A stretch of 64,000 bases of DNA from Oscillospiraceae bacterium (GCA_018434245.1 JAHDPQ010000098.1:1-64000), one strand, 5' to 3'; numbered from the stretch's first letter, positions 25,587 through 34,834 are shown. Notes: generated by a model not told the origin, from the sequence alone. Made by a program: numbers and translations.

Positions 25587-26873
25587 TTGGAAAAGTTTGT
25601 CATACAAGGCGGTGCCCGCCTGACAGGAGAAGTGACCATCGGTGGAGCCAAGAACGCCGTGGTAGCCATTATTCCCGCCACCATTCTGGCCAAAGGCCGT
25701 TGTGTCATCGGCAACATCCCCAACATCAGCGATGTAAATATTCTGCTCAAGATGCTCTCAGAAATGGGTGCGTCCGTCAGTTTTTTAGATAAAACCACGG
25801 TGGAAATTGATACGACCCACATTGTCAACCCAATTGTTTCCTATGATCTGGCCCGGTATTTGCGCGCTTCCTATTACTGTCTGGGGGCCCTGATCGGCCG
25901 CTGCGGCAAAGCCAGTGTCTCCATGCCGGGCGGCTGTCACTTTGGTGTCCGCCCCATCGACCAGCATATCAAAGGGTTTGAGGCCCTTGGCACCACCGTG
26001 GGAATCGATCACGGCATGATCAACGCCAAGGTGGAGCATCACCTCATGGGTTCCCACATTTACTTTGACGTAGTCAGCGTAGGGGCCACCATCAACGTGA
26101 TGCTGGCAGCAGTGCGGGCCAAAGGTCTAACCGTTCTTGAAAATGCCGCAAAAGAGCCCCACATTGTGGACCTTGCCAACTTCCTCAACACCATGGGGGC
26201 AGATGTGCGGGGAGCCGGAACCGACGTAATTAAAATTCACGGAGTGGACATCATGCGGGGAGCGGATTACACCATCATCCCCGATCAGATCGAAGCCGGA
26301 ACTTATATGATTGCCGCCGCCGCCACCGGAGGCGATGTTCTGGTCAAGAATGTCATCCCTAAACATATGGAATCCATCACCAACAAGCTGGTACAGGCCG
26401 GCGTGGAGGTGGAGGAGTTTGACGAGAGCATCCGGGTTCGCCGGGATGGACCCATCTGCGCCACCACCATCAAAACCATGCCTCACCCCGGCTTCCCCAC
26501 CGATATGCAGCCCCAGTTTACCGCCATGCTCACTCTGGCGGGAGGCACCAGCGTGGTTACCGAAGGGGTGTGGGACAACCGCTTCCGCTATGTGGACGAG
26601 CTGGCCCGGATGGGGGCCAACATTCAGGTGGACGGCAAGGTGGCTGTAGTACAGGGAGTGGAAACCCTGACCGGAGCGCCGGTGAAAGCCACTGATCTGC
26701 GAGCGGGAGCTGCCTTGATGATTGCCGCCCTCATGGCCAAAGGTACGACTGAAATCGAGGACATCTATCACATCGAACGTGGTTACGAAGATGTGGTGGA
26801 AAAATTCCGCTCGTTGGGAGCTCCCATCAAGCGGGTGGAGACCCCGGATCTGGAGATTCCTGCCGCTCTGTGA
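25587..26873 (+). CDS. murA: UDP-N-acetylglucosamine 1-carboxyvinyltransferase
   Basis: A 428-residue enolpyruvyl transferase making the first committed step of peptidoglycan synthesis in the cytosol. Motifs: VIQGGARLTGEVTIGGAKNA with the catalytic Lys-Asn, the PEP/fosfomycin-binding Cys in MPGGCHFGVRPIDQHIKG, and GFPTDMQPQFTAML near the C-terminus. I chose a TTG start (LEKFVIQGG) because AAAGGAAG is correctly spaced and the family begins there; 32 further upstream codons are in frame but unlike MurA. Followed by a strong terminator. Confidence 0.95.
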   Translation: MEKFVIQGGARLTGEVTIGGAKNAVVAIIPATILAKGRCVIGNIPNISDVNILLKMLSEMGASVSFLDKTTVEIDTTHIVNPIVSYDLARYLRASYYCLGALIGRCGKASVSMPGGCHFGVRPIDQHIKGFEALGTTVGIDHGMINAKVEHHLMGSHIYFDVVSVGATINVMLAAVRAKGLTVLENAAKEPHIVDLANFLNTMGADVRGAGTDVIKIHGVDIMRGADYTIIPDQIEAGTYMIAAAATGGDVLVKNVIPKHMESITNKLVQAGVEVEEFDESIRVRRDGPICATTIKTMPHPGFPTDMQPQFTAMLTLAGGTSVVTEGVWDNRFRYVDELARMGANIQVDGKVAVVQGVETLTGAPVKATDLRAGAALMIAALMAKGTTEIEDIYHIERGYEDVVEKFRSLGAPIKRVETPDLEIPAAL

Positions 26874-26919
26874 GGGCTGGAACTATTTCCGGCTGAGCGG
26901 CCGGTCCATGTAGATGTGT

Positions 26920-26960
26920 AAAAAGCGGTATTCGCAAATTGCTTGCGGCTACCGCTTTTT
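26920..26960 (+). terminator. Terminator of murA
   Basis: AAAAAGCGGTA pairs with TACCGCTTTTT, with an inner GCAA/TTGC pair; ends in T5, 47 bases past the murA stop. Confidence 0.85.
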
Positions 26961-26992
26961 CCATAGCAGCGCCAGAGCAAAGGAGAAAGGTG

Positions 26993-27361
26993 ATGAAGAT
27001 ACCCAAAAGAGTGTTGTGGTGCGCCGGCTGGATGGGATGCCTTGGCATTTTCTACTGGCTGAGCCGGTTTGTGTTCTTTGAGCTCCACGGCATGAAGTCC
27101 TGGCCCAACACCTTGGCGATCGCGGCCCTGCTGATCCTGTTGGCAGCGTCCGTTGCCGGAAGGCAAATCCTTTCCGCAGGGGCGGTAGCGGGCTACATAG
27201 GCGGGTTTGCCCTTGCCATGGCCTGGGGCTCTCATGGCGTGGACCCGGGAGGAGGAGCCACCAGCAATACCTGGATTATCTGGGGCGGCGGCTTCCTGAT
27301 CGGCGTGGCCATTGGGCTGATTGCCGATGCTGTTGATCGGAGAAAACAAAGGGGCACGTAA
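26993..27361 (+). CDS. Small polytopic membrane protein of unknown function
   Basis: A 122-residue protein with about four hydrophobic helices (near residues 8-24, 36-52, 56-78 and 90-113), starting MKIPKRVLWCAGWMG. Gly-rich helices and a GGGATSNTWIIWGGG loop are visible; the C-terminus is basic. I do not recognise the family. AGGAGAAAGG precedes the ATG. It is convergent with the GTPase gene across a strong terminator; no clear promoter other than read-through from murA or the short gap before it. Confidence 0.65.
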   Translation: MKIPKRVLWCAGWMGCLGIFYWLSRFVFFELHGMKSWPNTLAIAALLILLAASVAGRQILSAGAVAGYIGGFALAMAWGSHGVDPGGGATSNTWIIWGGGFLIGVAIGLIADAVDRRKQRGT

Positions 27362-27376
27362 CAGTCGTCCAACAAG

Positions 27377-27412
27377 AAAGGCCGGTATCGGTTGAACCGA
27401 TACCGGCCTTTT
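27377..27412. terminator. Bidirectional terminator
   Basis: AAAGGCCGGTATCGG pairs perfectly with CCGATACCGGCCTTT around a short loop, with a T4 tail; serves the membrane protein gene and the GTPase module on the other strand. Confidence 0.92.
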
Positions 27413-27419
27413 CTGCTTG

Positions 27420-28499
27420 TTATCCCGCCCGCAGGATTTGGTTACGCCAGAGCAGCCACAGCAAAGGGTCCAGTACCCGGTGGGGCGAAATGCGGGGGAT
27501 TTCCCCCTGCTCGGAAGGGGAAGCGCCCAAGGCACTCAGCCCAAAGAAGGACCAATCCTGAAACTGGCTCTTCACATGACCTAAGAACTCCCCGGCTCCC
27601 CAAACTTCCAAAAGGCTTTCCATTTCCAAGCTGCAGGAGGCAAAGTCGGAGGCGGAAGCCATGGGGCGACGCAGATTGCGGGAAGGGTCCTTCAAAAAGC
27701 TGGCCGAGTCCAGCTGGGGGAAGATGGTGTCCATTTTGGTGATACAGATGGCAAGTGGCACAGGAATCTTTTTGTCCACGCTTTCCAATCCAAGCCCCGC
27801 CCGCAGGAGATGGACAGTGCGCAGAAGCAGAGCCTGAGGGTCCCCCGGCACAACGGGCAGCCCCTTGGCTTTCCGCAGTTCCCGCAGGGCAGGAAGCTGC
27901 CCCGGGTCCACCATCAGCAAAAGCCCCGAAGAGTGGTAGATACTGCGGTTATACAGAGCCATGTTGGCCTCGCTGCCAAAGTTTTTGCCATAGGCATCGT
28001 AAAAGGCAAGGGAGCAGGTCTTCCCCGCCGCAGAGTTGGGGGGGAACAGCAAGGTGTAGGTCAGGGGGTCTACGTCCTCCCGGTCGGTGGGGGGAACGCA
28101 GACGCCAAGGTCAAACAAGGGTCGGGCGTAGGTCCGCTGATAGCGGTCCATGGTGCGGTCTCCCCCGGTGGGGTACAGGGTGGCGCCGTAAACCCGGCAG
28201 AACTCCCCTGCCAGTTCCCGCATCAGCACCGCCAGATAGTTGCTTTTTCCGGCTCCCTGAGCACCAACCAGAGAAAAACTAAGCAGGCCCCGCTGCAAAG
28301 CGTCGGGGTCCAGTTCAAAGCCACATTCCAGACAGACCTTTACCGTCATCCGGGTCCGGCAGGCGGGACAAAGGGGAATGGTGCCCCCCTTTTGTCCGGG
28401 AGCAAAGGAGACGGGAATCCCTGCCCGACTGCAGTGAGGAGCACAGCAGGCAAAGCCCGCCTCCTCCACCGGAGCAAAGCACTTGGGACAAAGCTTCAT
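27420..28499 (-). CDS. Zinc-ribbon GTPase (DO-GTPase/TRAFAC-like)
   Basis: A 359-residue protein. The N-terminus (first 65 residues) carries four Cys pairs: CPKC, a Cys/Cys-x-x-x-Cys group, CPAC and CLEC, that is, about two zinc ribbons. A P-loop GAQGAGKSNYL follows near residue 80, then a G3-like DAYG in LAFYDAYGKNFG and a G4-like TKMD in AICITKMD, so a GTPase is more likely than an ATPase. This resembles the DO-GTPase families described from bacterial conflict and signalling islands, but I cannot confirm the subfamily. It is 49 bases downstream of the large J/FN3 gene and presumably co-expressed. An in-frame TTG two codons upstream is an alternative start. Confidence 0.75.
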   Translation of the reverse strand: MKLCPKCFAPVEEAGFACCAPHCSRAGIPVSFAPGQKGGTIPLCPACRTRMTVKVCLECGFELDPDALQRGLLSFSLVGAQGAGKSNYLAVLMRELAGEFCRVYGATLYPTGGDRTMDRYQRTYARPLFDLGVCVPPTDREDVDPLTYTLLFPPNSAAGKTCSLAFYDAYGKNFGSEANMALYNRSIYHSSGLLLMVDPGQLPALRELRKAKGLPVVPGDPQALLLRTVHLLRAGLGLESVDKKIPVPLAICITKMDTIFPQLDSASFLKDPSRNLRRPMASASDFASCSLEMESLLEVWGAGEFLGHVKSQFQDWSFFGLSALGASPSEQGEIPRISPHRVLDPLLWLLWRNQILRAG

Positions 28500-28547
28500 A
28501 TTCAAATCACTCTCCTGATGATGGCCCAGAGGGCCTGGAAAAAGACA

Positions 28548-31511
28548 TTATGTAGGCTTGAGCTCGGAGGCCGCCAGCAGCCGAAAGCGCTGATAGGGTG
28601 CATCCTCTGCAAAGAACAGCCGCAGGTAAGTGTCGGCGGGCAGCGGGTCGATTTCATACTGGAAGAGAACCTCACCATCCACCCGGGCCTCCTGATCCAG
28701 ATGAAACAGCACTTCCCCGTCGGAGCGGGAAAGGGGCAGCCGCCCGGATTGAGTTAGAACCGCTGCAGGAGGCAGCACAAAAGCTTCCGGGCCAGAAAGG
28801 GTCAGCACCAGCTCGGCCTTGCCCTTGAGCTTTTTGCGCCGGTAGGAAAAGCGGTAGAAGATTTCCTGCCGGGGCAGATTCTGATAGGCCAGAGTCACCC
28901 CCTCCGATACAAGGCTGGCACCGTCAGCATCGGTAAAGAGGGAGTAAATCCTAAAGTAGTAGTGTCCGGTCCCCATATCACGAAGAATCACCCCGGCATC
29001 GCAATCGTACTGTTCCCGGGTCACCCGCAGCAGATGAGTGCCCGGCTCTTCCATGGATTTGGGGTAGTCGTCGGTGCGCCACGCCACGGCAATCTGAGAA
29101 AGGCCCATGGGCCAGCGCATGTTGAGGCAGAGGTCCTCCCCCACCAGTCCGGCGGCAGGCTGCCGCACCTCCTGCAGGTTGGTGAGGTACTGGGGCACTC
29201 CCACCGCGGCAAACTTGCCAAAGGGGATGGCGGCAAAGATGTAGACCCCGCCTACAAAGCTGTAGCGGAACCGCCCGGAATCGGCGGTGCGGGCGTGGAG
29301 GGAAAGATTGCGGTAGCGGCTGAGCAGCTCCTGTACGGGGAAGATTTCCCCCGGTTTAAAGTTGGGCTTTTTGGGGCTGGCCAGCAGAATCAGGTCGGAG
29401 TAGTCACCGCTGCCCCAGTTGACTACAAACTCATTTTCTCCGTAGCTGGATTTGGCGATGCCCAGCCGCTCCACCGGAGCTAAAATCCGGTGGGGGGTGA
29501 CGGTGGCGCAAACCCCCTTGGACAGAACCTCCCGGCCCTCTATCGAGTAAACCGCCACCAGATAGTACCAGTAGTCCACATCGTTTTTGATTTTGGAGTC
29601 GATAAAGCCGTCAATGCGGGTGGTCTGCATGGGGACTCCCTCCCCGGGAGCAGTGGGCTGCTCTCCCCCCAGCTTCCGCCAGATGCGCACCTCCCGCAGG
29701 TCGGGGTTGACCGCCCAGAACAGCTGGGCGCCCTGATCGGCGGGAAGCACCCGCAGGTCCTCAATTTCCGGGATGATGAGGATGGGGCCGCAGTCTGCAC
29801 CATCGGGGGAAAAGACGTTGCCCCGGCGGGCAAACACCCGGTAGTAAAACTCCTTGAGGGCAGGGGCGGTCCGGTCTACAAAGGAATTGGCAGGTCCTTC
29901 GTACAGGACATCTCCGTCAAAGGCGGTATAGGGAGCGCTGCCCTGCTTGCGCACCAGCACATAGTCGGATTTGCCGGGACAGTCGCTGGTGGTCCAGCCC
30001 AGACGCACCTGCCGTCCCTGTACCGAGGCTTCCAGATGACCGGGAGCCAGAGGAGGAAAGCGGCTGAGCAGGCGGGTCAGCTCCAAGCTGTCCGCCACCG
30101 TGCCAGAAAGCTCCATCAGCTGCTCCACATCGGGGGTGGGCTGGGCGGAAAGCACCGCCAGCTGGCGTTCCAGATTTTCGATCACCTTGCCCACCTGCCG
30201 CACCATGGCGCCGGGCAGGCGAATACTCTCTCCTCTGGCCCGACCCATCAGGTCCAAAGCGGCGTAGTACTGGCCCTGTTTGATGCAGTCGCTCACCTGA
30301 TCCACATACCAGACGTACCGTTCCTCCAGCGCCTTGGCCCGGGTTTTGAGAGGGGCGATTTCCGGGTGTCCCGGCCAGTATTTTTCCACATAGGCAAGAC
30401 CCCGCAAAGCGGCGCTCCAGCTCCGGTCGATGATGGCGCCCTGGGCCGCATCCAGATAGGGCAGAGCCTTGACCATATCCCCCAGCAGGAAGCCGCAGGC
30501 AGCACAGACGGCCGCGCCATCCTCAAAGGGGGTGCCGCAGGTGGGACAGCTCCCCTTGAGGGGGGCAGCGCAGTACTGGCAGACCACACTGTTCCGGCTT
30601 ACTTCCTGCTGGCAGGCGGGGCAGGAAATCAAAGGCTGTTCCATATCCACGGGGATTTGATAGGCGGTACAGTACCGGCGGATGTAATCCTCTGCCTCCA
30701 GTACCCGGCAGCCACAGGCCTCCACGGCAAAGTTGACCAGCCGCATCATGGCCACCGGGCTGATGTACCGGGCCCGGACAAACTCATCGTCGATCATATC
30801 CCCCAGAGGGGGGCAGGCGGAAATCCGCAGGTACCGATCGTAAATCTGCTTGGAATCAAAGCTTTCGAACAGGCGCAGGCAGATGCCCGCCAGCTCCTGC
30901 GCCGCTACCGAAGCAGCGGTTTTTCCCTCGGAAGCGGCGGCGCGGCGGCGCTGCTCAGCGGCAGCCCGCAGCTTTTTGATGGAGGAGTAGGGCGGTTCTC
31001 CCAAAAAGGCGTAAAGATCGGAAAGCCCCAGAATATTTAAATTGCGGGTGATGGCTTTGGCGCTGAGGCGATCCAGCACCTCGCCGGAGGCTTCCGGCTC
31101 CTTGGGGGTGGGCGGCTCCTCGGAAACAGGCACCTGAGCCATTTCGTGCACTGTTTTTTGGGTAATGCCGTACACTCGGTACTTGGCGGCCAGAGCCGAT
31201 ACTTCCCGGGGAAGGAGATGCCCCTTCCCTTCCAGAATCCGCAGTTCCGCCTCAAAGCGCAGCATCATATCCTCCCGCAGCTTTAAGGCCTTGCGGGCCT
31301 CCCGCTTGCGGGCGATGGGCTCAAACATCACCTGCTCCATGTCGGGCAGAGCCGCCAGATTGGCAAGGCCCTGTGCCCGTTTGCCGGGATGGTCCTGCCA
31401 GCGGGTCCACTCCTGCTTTTTTCGGTTGATGGCAGAGCGGATTTCCCCCGGGTCCACCGTCGGCGGATCGATGGGCAGCTCCAGCACCAGATAATAGTTT
31501 TCCCGTTCCAT
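28548..31511 (-). CDS. Large J-domain-like, zinc-ribbon and FN3-like protein
   Basis: A 987-residue protein, apparently cytosolic (no signal peptide or membrane helix). Residues 1-80 look like a J domain: NYYLVLELP, then a helix ending WQDHPGKR, with HPG (41-43) where J proteins have HPD, so DnaK stimulation is doubtful. A second, weaker J-like block starts at LYAFLGEPPYSS (about 167). Two zinc ribbons follow (Cys297/300/311/314 and 322/325/336/339), a helical TPR-like part to about 470, and then several beta-sandwich, FN3-like units to the C-terminus (for example GWTTSDCPGKSDYVLVR and AVNPDLREVRIWRK). Architecture suggests a scaffold or client-binding partner of the GTPase encoded next. GAGGGG precedes the ATG. 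Confidence 0.7.
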   Translation of the reverse strand: MERENYYLVLELPIDPPTVDPGEIRSAINRKKQEWTRWQDHPGKRAQGLANLAALPDMEQVMFEPIARKREARKALKLREDMMLRFEAELRILEGKGHLLPREVSALAAKYRVYGITQKTVHEMAQVPVSEEPPTPKEPEASGEVLDRLSAKAITRNLNILGLSDLYAFLGEPPYSSIKKLRAAAEQRRRAAASEGKTAASVAAQELAGICLRLFESFDSKQIYDRYLRISACPPLGDMIDDEFVRARYISPVAMMRLVNFAVEACGCRVLEAEDYIRRYCTAYQIPVDMEQPLISCPACQQEVSRNSVVCQYCAAPLKGSCPTCGTPFEDGAAVCAACGFLLGDMVKALPYLDAAQGAIIDRSWSAALRGLAYVEKYWPGHPEIAPLKTRAKALEERYVWYVDQVSDCIKQGQYYAALDLMGRARGESIRLPGAMVRQVGKVIENLERQLAVLSAQPTPDVEQLMELSGTVADSLELTRLLSRFPPLAPGHLEASVQGRQVRLGWTTSDCPGKSDYVLVRKQGSAPYTAFDGDVLYEGPANSFVDRTAPALKEFYYRVFARRGNVFSPDGADCGPILIIPEIEDLRVLPADQGAQLFWAVNPDLREVRIWRKLGGEQPTAPGEGVPMQTTRIDGFIDSKIKNDVDYWYYLVAVYSIEGREVLSKGVCATVTPHRILAPVERLGIAKSSYGENEFVVNWGSGDYSDLILLASPKKPNFKPGEIFPVQELLSRYRNLSLHARTADSGRFRYSFVGGVYIFAAIPFGKFAAVGVPQYLTNLQEVRQPAAGLVGEDLCLNMRWPMGLSQIAVAWRTDDYPKSMEEPGTHLLRVTREQYDCDAGVILRDMGTGHYYFRIYSLFTDADGASLVSEGVTLAYQNLPRQEIFYRFSYRRKKLKGKAELVLTLSGPEAFVLPPAAVLTQSGRLPLSRSDGEVLFHLDQEARVDGEVLFQYEIDPLPADTYLRLFFAEDAPYQRFRLLAASELKPT

Positions 31512-31604
31512 TCCATACCCCTCGCTGCAAATTCACCAAACTAAAGTTGACGCAATTTCCCGTTGTATCCACCATATGGGTGCGTTTTTTGGGGCAAATT
31601 GCTG

Positions 31605-31640
31605 CATAAACAAAAGACGCACGGGGAAACCGTGCGTCTT
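31605..31640 (-). terminator. Terminator of the glutamate mutase operon
   Basis: AAGACGCACGG pairs perfectly with CCGTGCGTCTT; on the minus strand it is followed by TTGTTT (overall CTTTTGTTT). It lies about 95 bases past the DUF4387 gene and upstream of the large J/FN3 gene. Confidence 0.75.
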
Positions 31641-31734
31641 AGCTTGCGTTCTCTGCTTCCCACAACAGGCGTTTGGCTAATCATACCATATTCTTGGAGG
31701 GAAGACAAGTTTTTGCTGTCAGATTATTCCAGAA

Positions 31735-32052
31735 CTATAGGTCAAATTCCAGACCAAGCAGAGGGGCGTGCTGCTGGGCACCGTACACATCAGTTTCCCC
31801 CAGATCTCCGGAGCAAAGGGGCCGGCGGATGGTGATTTTGATGGCCTTAGCCGGTTCAAACTCCACAATGCCCACAATTTGGTCGGGGGTGATGTTGTAG
31901 AGCTTGCTCACCAGCTCCTCGTTGATTACCTTGGCCCCCCGGACCTGCTCAAAGCCCTCGTAGTCGTTGAAGATGATGTCCATGGTCAGCTCGTAAGGCC
32001 CGGAGTTCTTGGAACGGATGATGCCCGCTAGGTCGGTCAGTTTGGTTTTCAT
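31735..32052 (-). CDS. DUF4387 family protein
   Basis: A 105-residue protein of the DUF4387 family: KLTDLAGIIRSKNSGPYELT at the N-terminus followed by FNDYEGFEQVRGAKVIN, then the NITPDQIVGIVEFEPAKAIKIT stretch. Members are nearly always encoded beside AtuA-like (DUF1446) proteins, as here, 13 bases downstream, and the two are fused in some species, so they likely form one enzyme. The ATG at 32052 follows AAAGGAGGAG. Last gene of the glutamate mutase operon. No biochemical activity is known to me. Confidence 0.88.
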   Translation of the reverse strand: MKTKLTDLAGIIRSKNSGPYELTMDIIFNDYEGFEQVRGAKVINEELVSKLYNITPDQIVGIVEFEPAKAIKITIRRPLCSGDLGETDVYGAQQHAPLLGLEFDL

Positions 32053-32065
32053 GGTAACTCCTCCT

Positions 32066-33436
32066 TTAAAGCTGAACGTAGTCGATGGCAAAGGGCGCAG
32101 CAGGGTCTGTTACATCCATCAGATGGTAGACGGAAAAGACGTAGACCTCTCCGGCATGGAAGTCGCTGGGGCTGTAGGGGAAGGCAAGGTTCCCGGCGGT
32201 GGCCCGGCGTCCCTCGTAGCCGTAGTGGAGCATGGTGGAGCGGGCAAAGGCGCAGATGGTGTCGGCCTGAGCCTGCGTATCCGCCACCGCTTCGATGACG
32301 ATGCCGAACTCGTGAGCCTGAGGCTCATTTCTCAGCGGCTCCAAGGCGGCCATGACGCCGTCTCGGCCGTAAACGGTAAAGTTTAGGTAGTACTTGAGGT
32401 TCTTGCTAGAAAAGTTGTCGGCTACCCGATCCTTCACCGCTTGAATAATGTGGTCAATCTGGCTCATCATTACAGGGTCCCGGGTACCGGCGATGGAGAC
32501 GGTGCGGAATCCGATCCGCTTGGCTCCCTCCAACTTGATGGCGTACTGGTCACCGGGAACAAATTTACTGCCCCGAACCTTCACGGTGGTCTCGGTATCC
32601 TGCTCGAAGCTGGTGTTCGTCAGGTCCAGATGGCCGCCGGGGCCGGGCAGAATATAGGGGTTGGTTTTTTCGTACAGAGTGTGGGCCGCCACCGAGACGG
32701 TGGTGCACTTGCGGGCGGCGCTCAGGGGCTCTACCCGGAAGTAGTCCTCCCCAATATAGCCGAACATGCAGTCGGAGCCGCTACCGGGGGTGGCGCAGAT
32801 GGCGGCGCACTCCAAAATCTTGCCCAGATGGGTGGCAAGGCCCATGTCGTAGCCCTGCTCCACCGCCAAGGCGGAAAAGACGGCGGGGTCGTAGGCTCTG
32901 CCCGCCAAAATCACCTGAGCTCCGCCCTTGTGAGCGGCGATGAAGGGGTCGATCCCCATTTGAGCCACAATGCGGCTGGTGGCGTCGATGTCCTCTTCAG
33001 TGAGGCCTGCGCCTTCCACCCCCGGCTCCAGAGCGTGGATGCGGCCTTCCTTCAGGGCCTTCTTCACATCCTCGTGGGGGATTTCCGCGTGGATGAGAGC
33101 CAGCTTAAAGTGAAGATTCTGCTCTTTGGCGATTTCTTCGATGATCTGCTTATTCCATTCCAGATGAGGCTGGCCGCCGCTGCCGCCGGCAGTGCCGATG
33201 ACAACGGGAATCCCCCGCTCCACACCGGCTTTGATCATCAGCTCCAAGTCCCGCTTAACGGCGTCCCGGTCGGTGAAGGAGACACCTGCACCCAGATAGT
33301 AGGGTCCGGGGTCGGTGGAGCCTGCGTCCACAGCGATCAGGTGGGGATCCCTCTTCATCCCCTCTTCAAAGGAGGCTACCGGAAAGCCATATCCCAGAAT
33401 GGCAGTGGTGGAAAGAATCCGAAACTCCTCTTTCAT
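32066..33436 (-). CDS. AtuA-like (DUF1446) protein
   Basis: A 456-residue protein of the AtuA/DUF1446 family. Seen: LIAVDAGSTDPGPYYLGAG near residue 33, PVVIGTAGGSGGQPHL, then ILAGRAYDPAVFSALA, and GSGSDCMFGYIGEDYF. Several conserved Asp, Cys and His residues in loops fit a metal- or cofactor-dependent enzyme. AtuA is named after acyclic terpene use in Pseudomonas, where its step is not established; here the context is the methylaspartate pathway, so a role in handling mesaconate or citramalate (or their CoA esters) is possible but unproven. Starts 106 bases after mal; overlaps no gene. Confidence 0.85.
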   Translation of the reverse strand: MKEEFRILSTTAILGYGFPVASFEEGMKRDPHLIAVDAGSTDPGPYYLGAGVSFTDRDAVKRDLELMIKAGVERGIPVVIGTAGGSGGQPHLEWNKQIIEEIAKEQNLHFKLALIHAEIPHEDVKKALKEGRIHALEPGVEGAGLTEEDIDATSRIVAQMGIDPFIAAHKGGAQVILAGRAYDPAVFSALAVEQGYDMGLATHLGKILECAAICATPGSGSDCMFGYIGEDYFRVEPLSAARKCTTVSVAAHTLYEKTNPYILPGPGGHLDLTNTSFEQDTETTVKVRGSKFVPGDQYAIKLEGAKRIGFRTVSIAGTRDPVMMSQIDHIIQAVKDRVADNFSSKNLKYYLNFTVYGRDGVMAALEPLRNEPQAHEFGIVIEAVADTQAQADTICAFARSTMLHYGYEGRRATAGNLAFPYSPSDFHAGEVYVFSVYHLMDVTDPAAPFAIDYVQL

Positions 33437-33542
33437 CCATTCATCATTCCTTTCGTTGATGGCGGTACAATCCGCCGCAGGTATTACAGTTTTCAGAAGA
33501 CAAGAGGGCCGGCCGGGGAATACTGTCCCCGGCTCCCTTGTG

Positions 33543-34793
33543 TTAGATTAGTTTTTTGGCCTTTGCAGTGGCCAGAATTCTCTGCATCTCGTTGTAGACG
33601 ATCATATAGCCTTCGTCTACGCCCATGCCGGGCTTTGCCAGAATCTGAGTGGGCTGGGTAGCCATAGCCAGATTGACACAGACCTGAGCCGAGCGGTCTG
33701 TCTCGTTGCAGGTACCGCCCTGATAAGCTCCGATGCCTTTTTCCTTGCAGTAGAGGACAGCCTCCACCGTGTTGCTGACGCTGCCAAGGTCGGGGGTTTT
33801 TACCTGAACCATGTGGCCTGCCTTGTTATCGGCAAAGTACTTGATGTCCTCCAGAGTGTTGCACCACTCGTCGGCTACAATCTCCACCCCGATGCCCCGC
33901 ACATCCACTAAAGCGGTGAGGGCCTTGAGGGCTTCCATCTGAGCTTCCCGGCCTTCGGCGTCCATGGGGCCTTCGATCCGCAGCTGAAAGGGAGCGGCGG
34001 CCTGTTCCAGCCGGGCCAGATAGTCGGCCATGGCGGTGTAGTTATCGTTGCCAAGCAGAAGACCGATGGTTCCGTAAACGTCGATGTGGAGAACGGGAGC
34101 ATAGCTTTCGTCGGTGCGCAGGGCAAGGATCCGGTCCCGCAGCCAGCGGATGTACTCTTCCAGCAGCTCACCCTTCTGTCCCAGCTTGGTGGCCACGTGG
34201 TTGATGAGGGCGTGAGGCAGCACCTGCGCCTGTTTGACAATCATCTTGTCGGCGTTGTCGTAGCGGGCGTCACCGCTTTGGGTGAAGATGGGAATCATCT
34301 GATCGGAAAGCTTGCAGCCGTATTCCTGGGCCACTACTTCGCACATCATCTTGTGCTGGGATTTTGCCACGGCATCCAGGAGCGCCTGACTGACGCCGTA
34401 GCGGATGGCGGTGTGGAGCCGCTTGCCTTCTACCTGCATGTGCTCAAGTTCATCGGACATTTCCCGGAAGGTGGTGATTTCCTTGCCCACGTACAGGGGC
34501 CTTAGGTGCTTTTCGATAAAGGGGATAAAGTTCTGAGCCAAGAAGAGAGGGTCCCGGCCCCCTGCACCGGAATACTGTACGGCGGCGCAGTCTCCCCAAG
34601 CGGTTTGGCCATCTTCCAGCAGGAACAGCAGGGAGATGGACTCCCCTGCCTGCCGCACGGCGGTAAAGCCGGGGGTGACAGGCTCGCCCTGATAGGTGGC
34701 ACCGTCGGGAGTGGCTCCCTCTTTGATGGCCCGCTGATCGTCAAAGTAAAATCCGGTGCGTCCCGGAGCACAGATGAGATCGATAATTTTCAT
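33543..34793 (-). CDS. mal: 3-methylaspartate ammonia-lyase
   Basis: A 416-residue enolase-superfamily enzyme that removes ammonia from (2S,3S)-3-methylaspartate to give mesaconate, the second step of glutamate fermentation. The catalytic Lys lies in VQVKTPDLGSVSNT; acidic metal ligands are in VLHIDVYGTIG, LRIEGPMDAEGR and VADEWCNTLEDIK, and the GGTCNETDRSAQVCVN stretch completes the active site. Length matches the Clostridium tetanomorphum enzyme (413). It follows glmE by 41 bases in the same operon. Confidence 0.97.
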   Translation of the reverse strand: MKIIDLICAPGRTGFYFDDQRAIKEGATPDGATYQGEPVTPGFTAVRQAGESISLLFLLEDGQTAWGDCAAVQYSGAGGRDPLFLAQNFIPFIEKHLRPLYVGKEITTFREMSDELEHMQVEGKRLHTAIRYGVSQALLDAVAKSQHKMMCEVVAQEYGCKLSDQMIPIFTQSGDARYDNADKMIVKQAQVLPHALINHVATKLGQKGELLEEYIRWLRDRILALRTDESYAPVLHIDVYGTIGLLLGNDNYTAMADYLARLEQAAAPFQLRIEGPMDAEGREAQMEALKALTALVDVRGIGVEIVADEWCNTLEDIKYFADNKAGHMVQVKTPDLGSVSNTVEAVLYCKEKGIGAYQGGTCNETDRSAQVCVNLAMATQPTQILAKPGMGVDEGYMIVYNEMQRILATAKAKKLI

Positions 34794-34834
34794 AATGACA
34801 CCTTCCCTGTATGATTTGTGTTGGAAACAGCAAT

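Noticed and set aside
29490..31040. 516-codon plus-strand open frame opposite the large J/FN3 gene
   Set aside because: No coherent domain, Gly/His/Gln-rich as expected for the reverse of GC-rich coding DNA, and no ribosome site.
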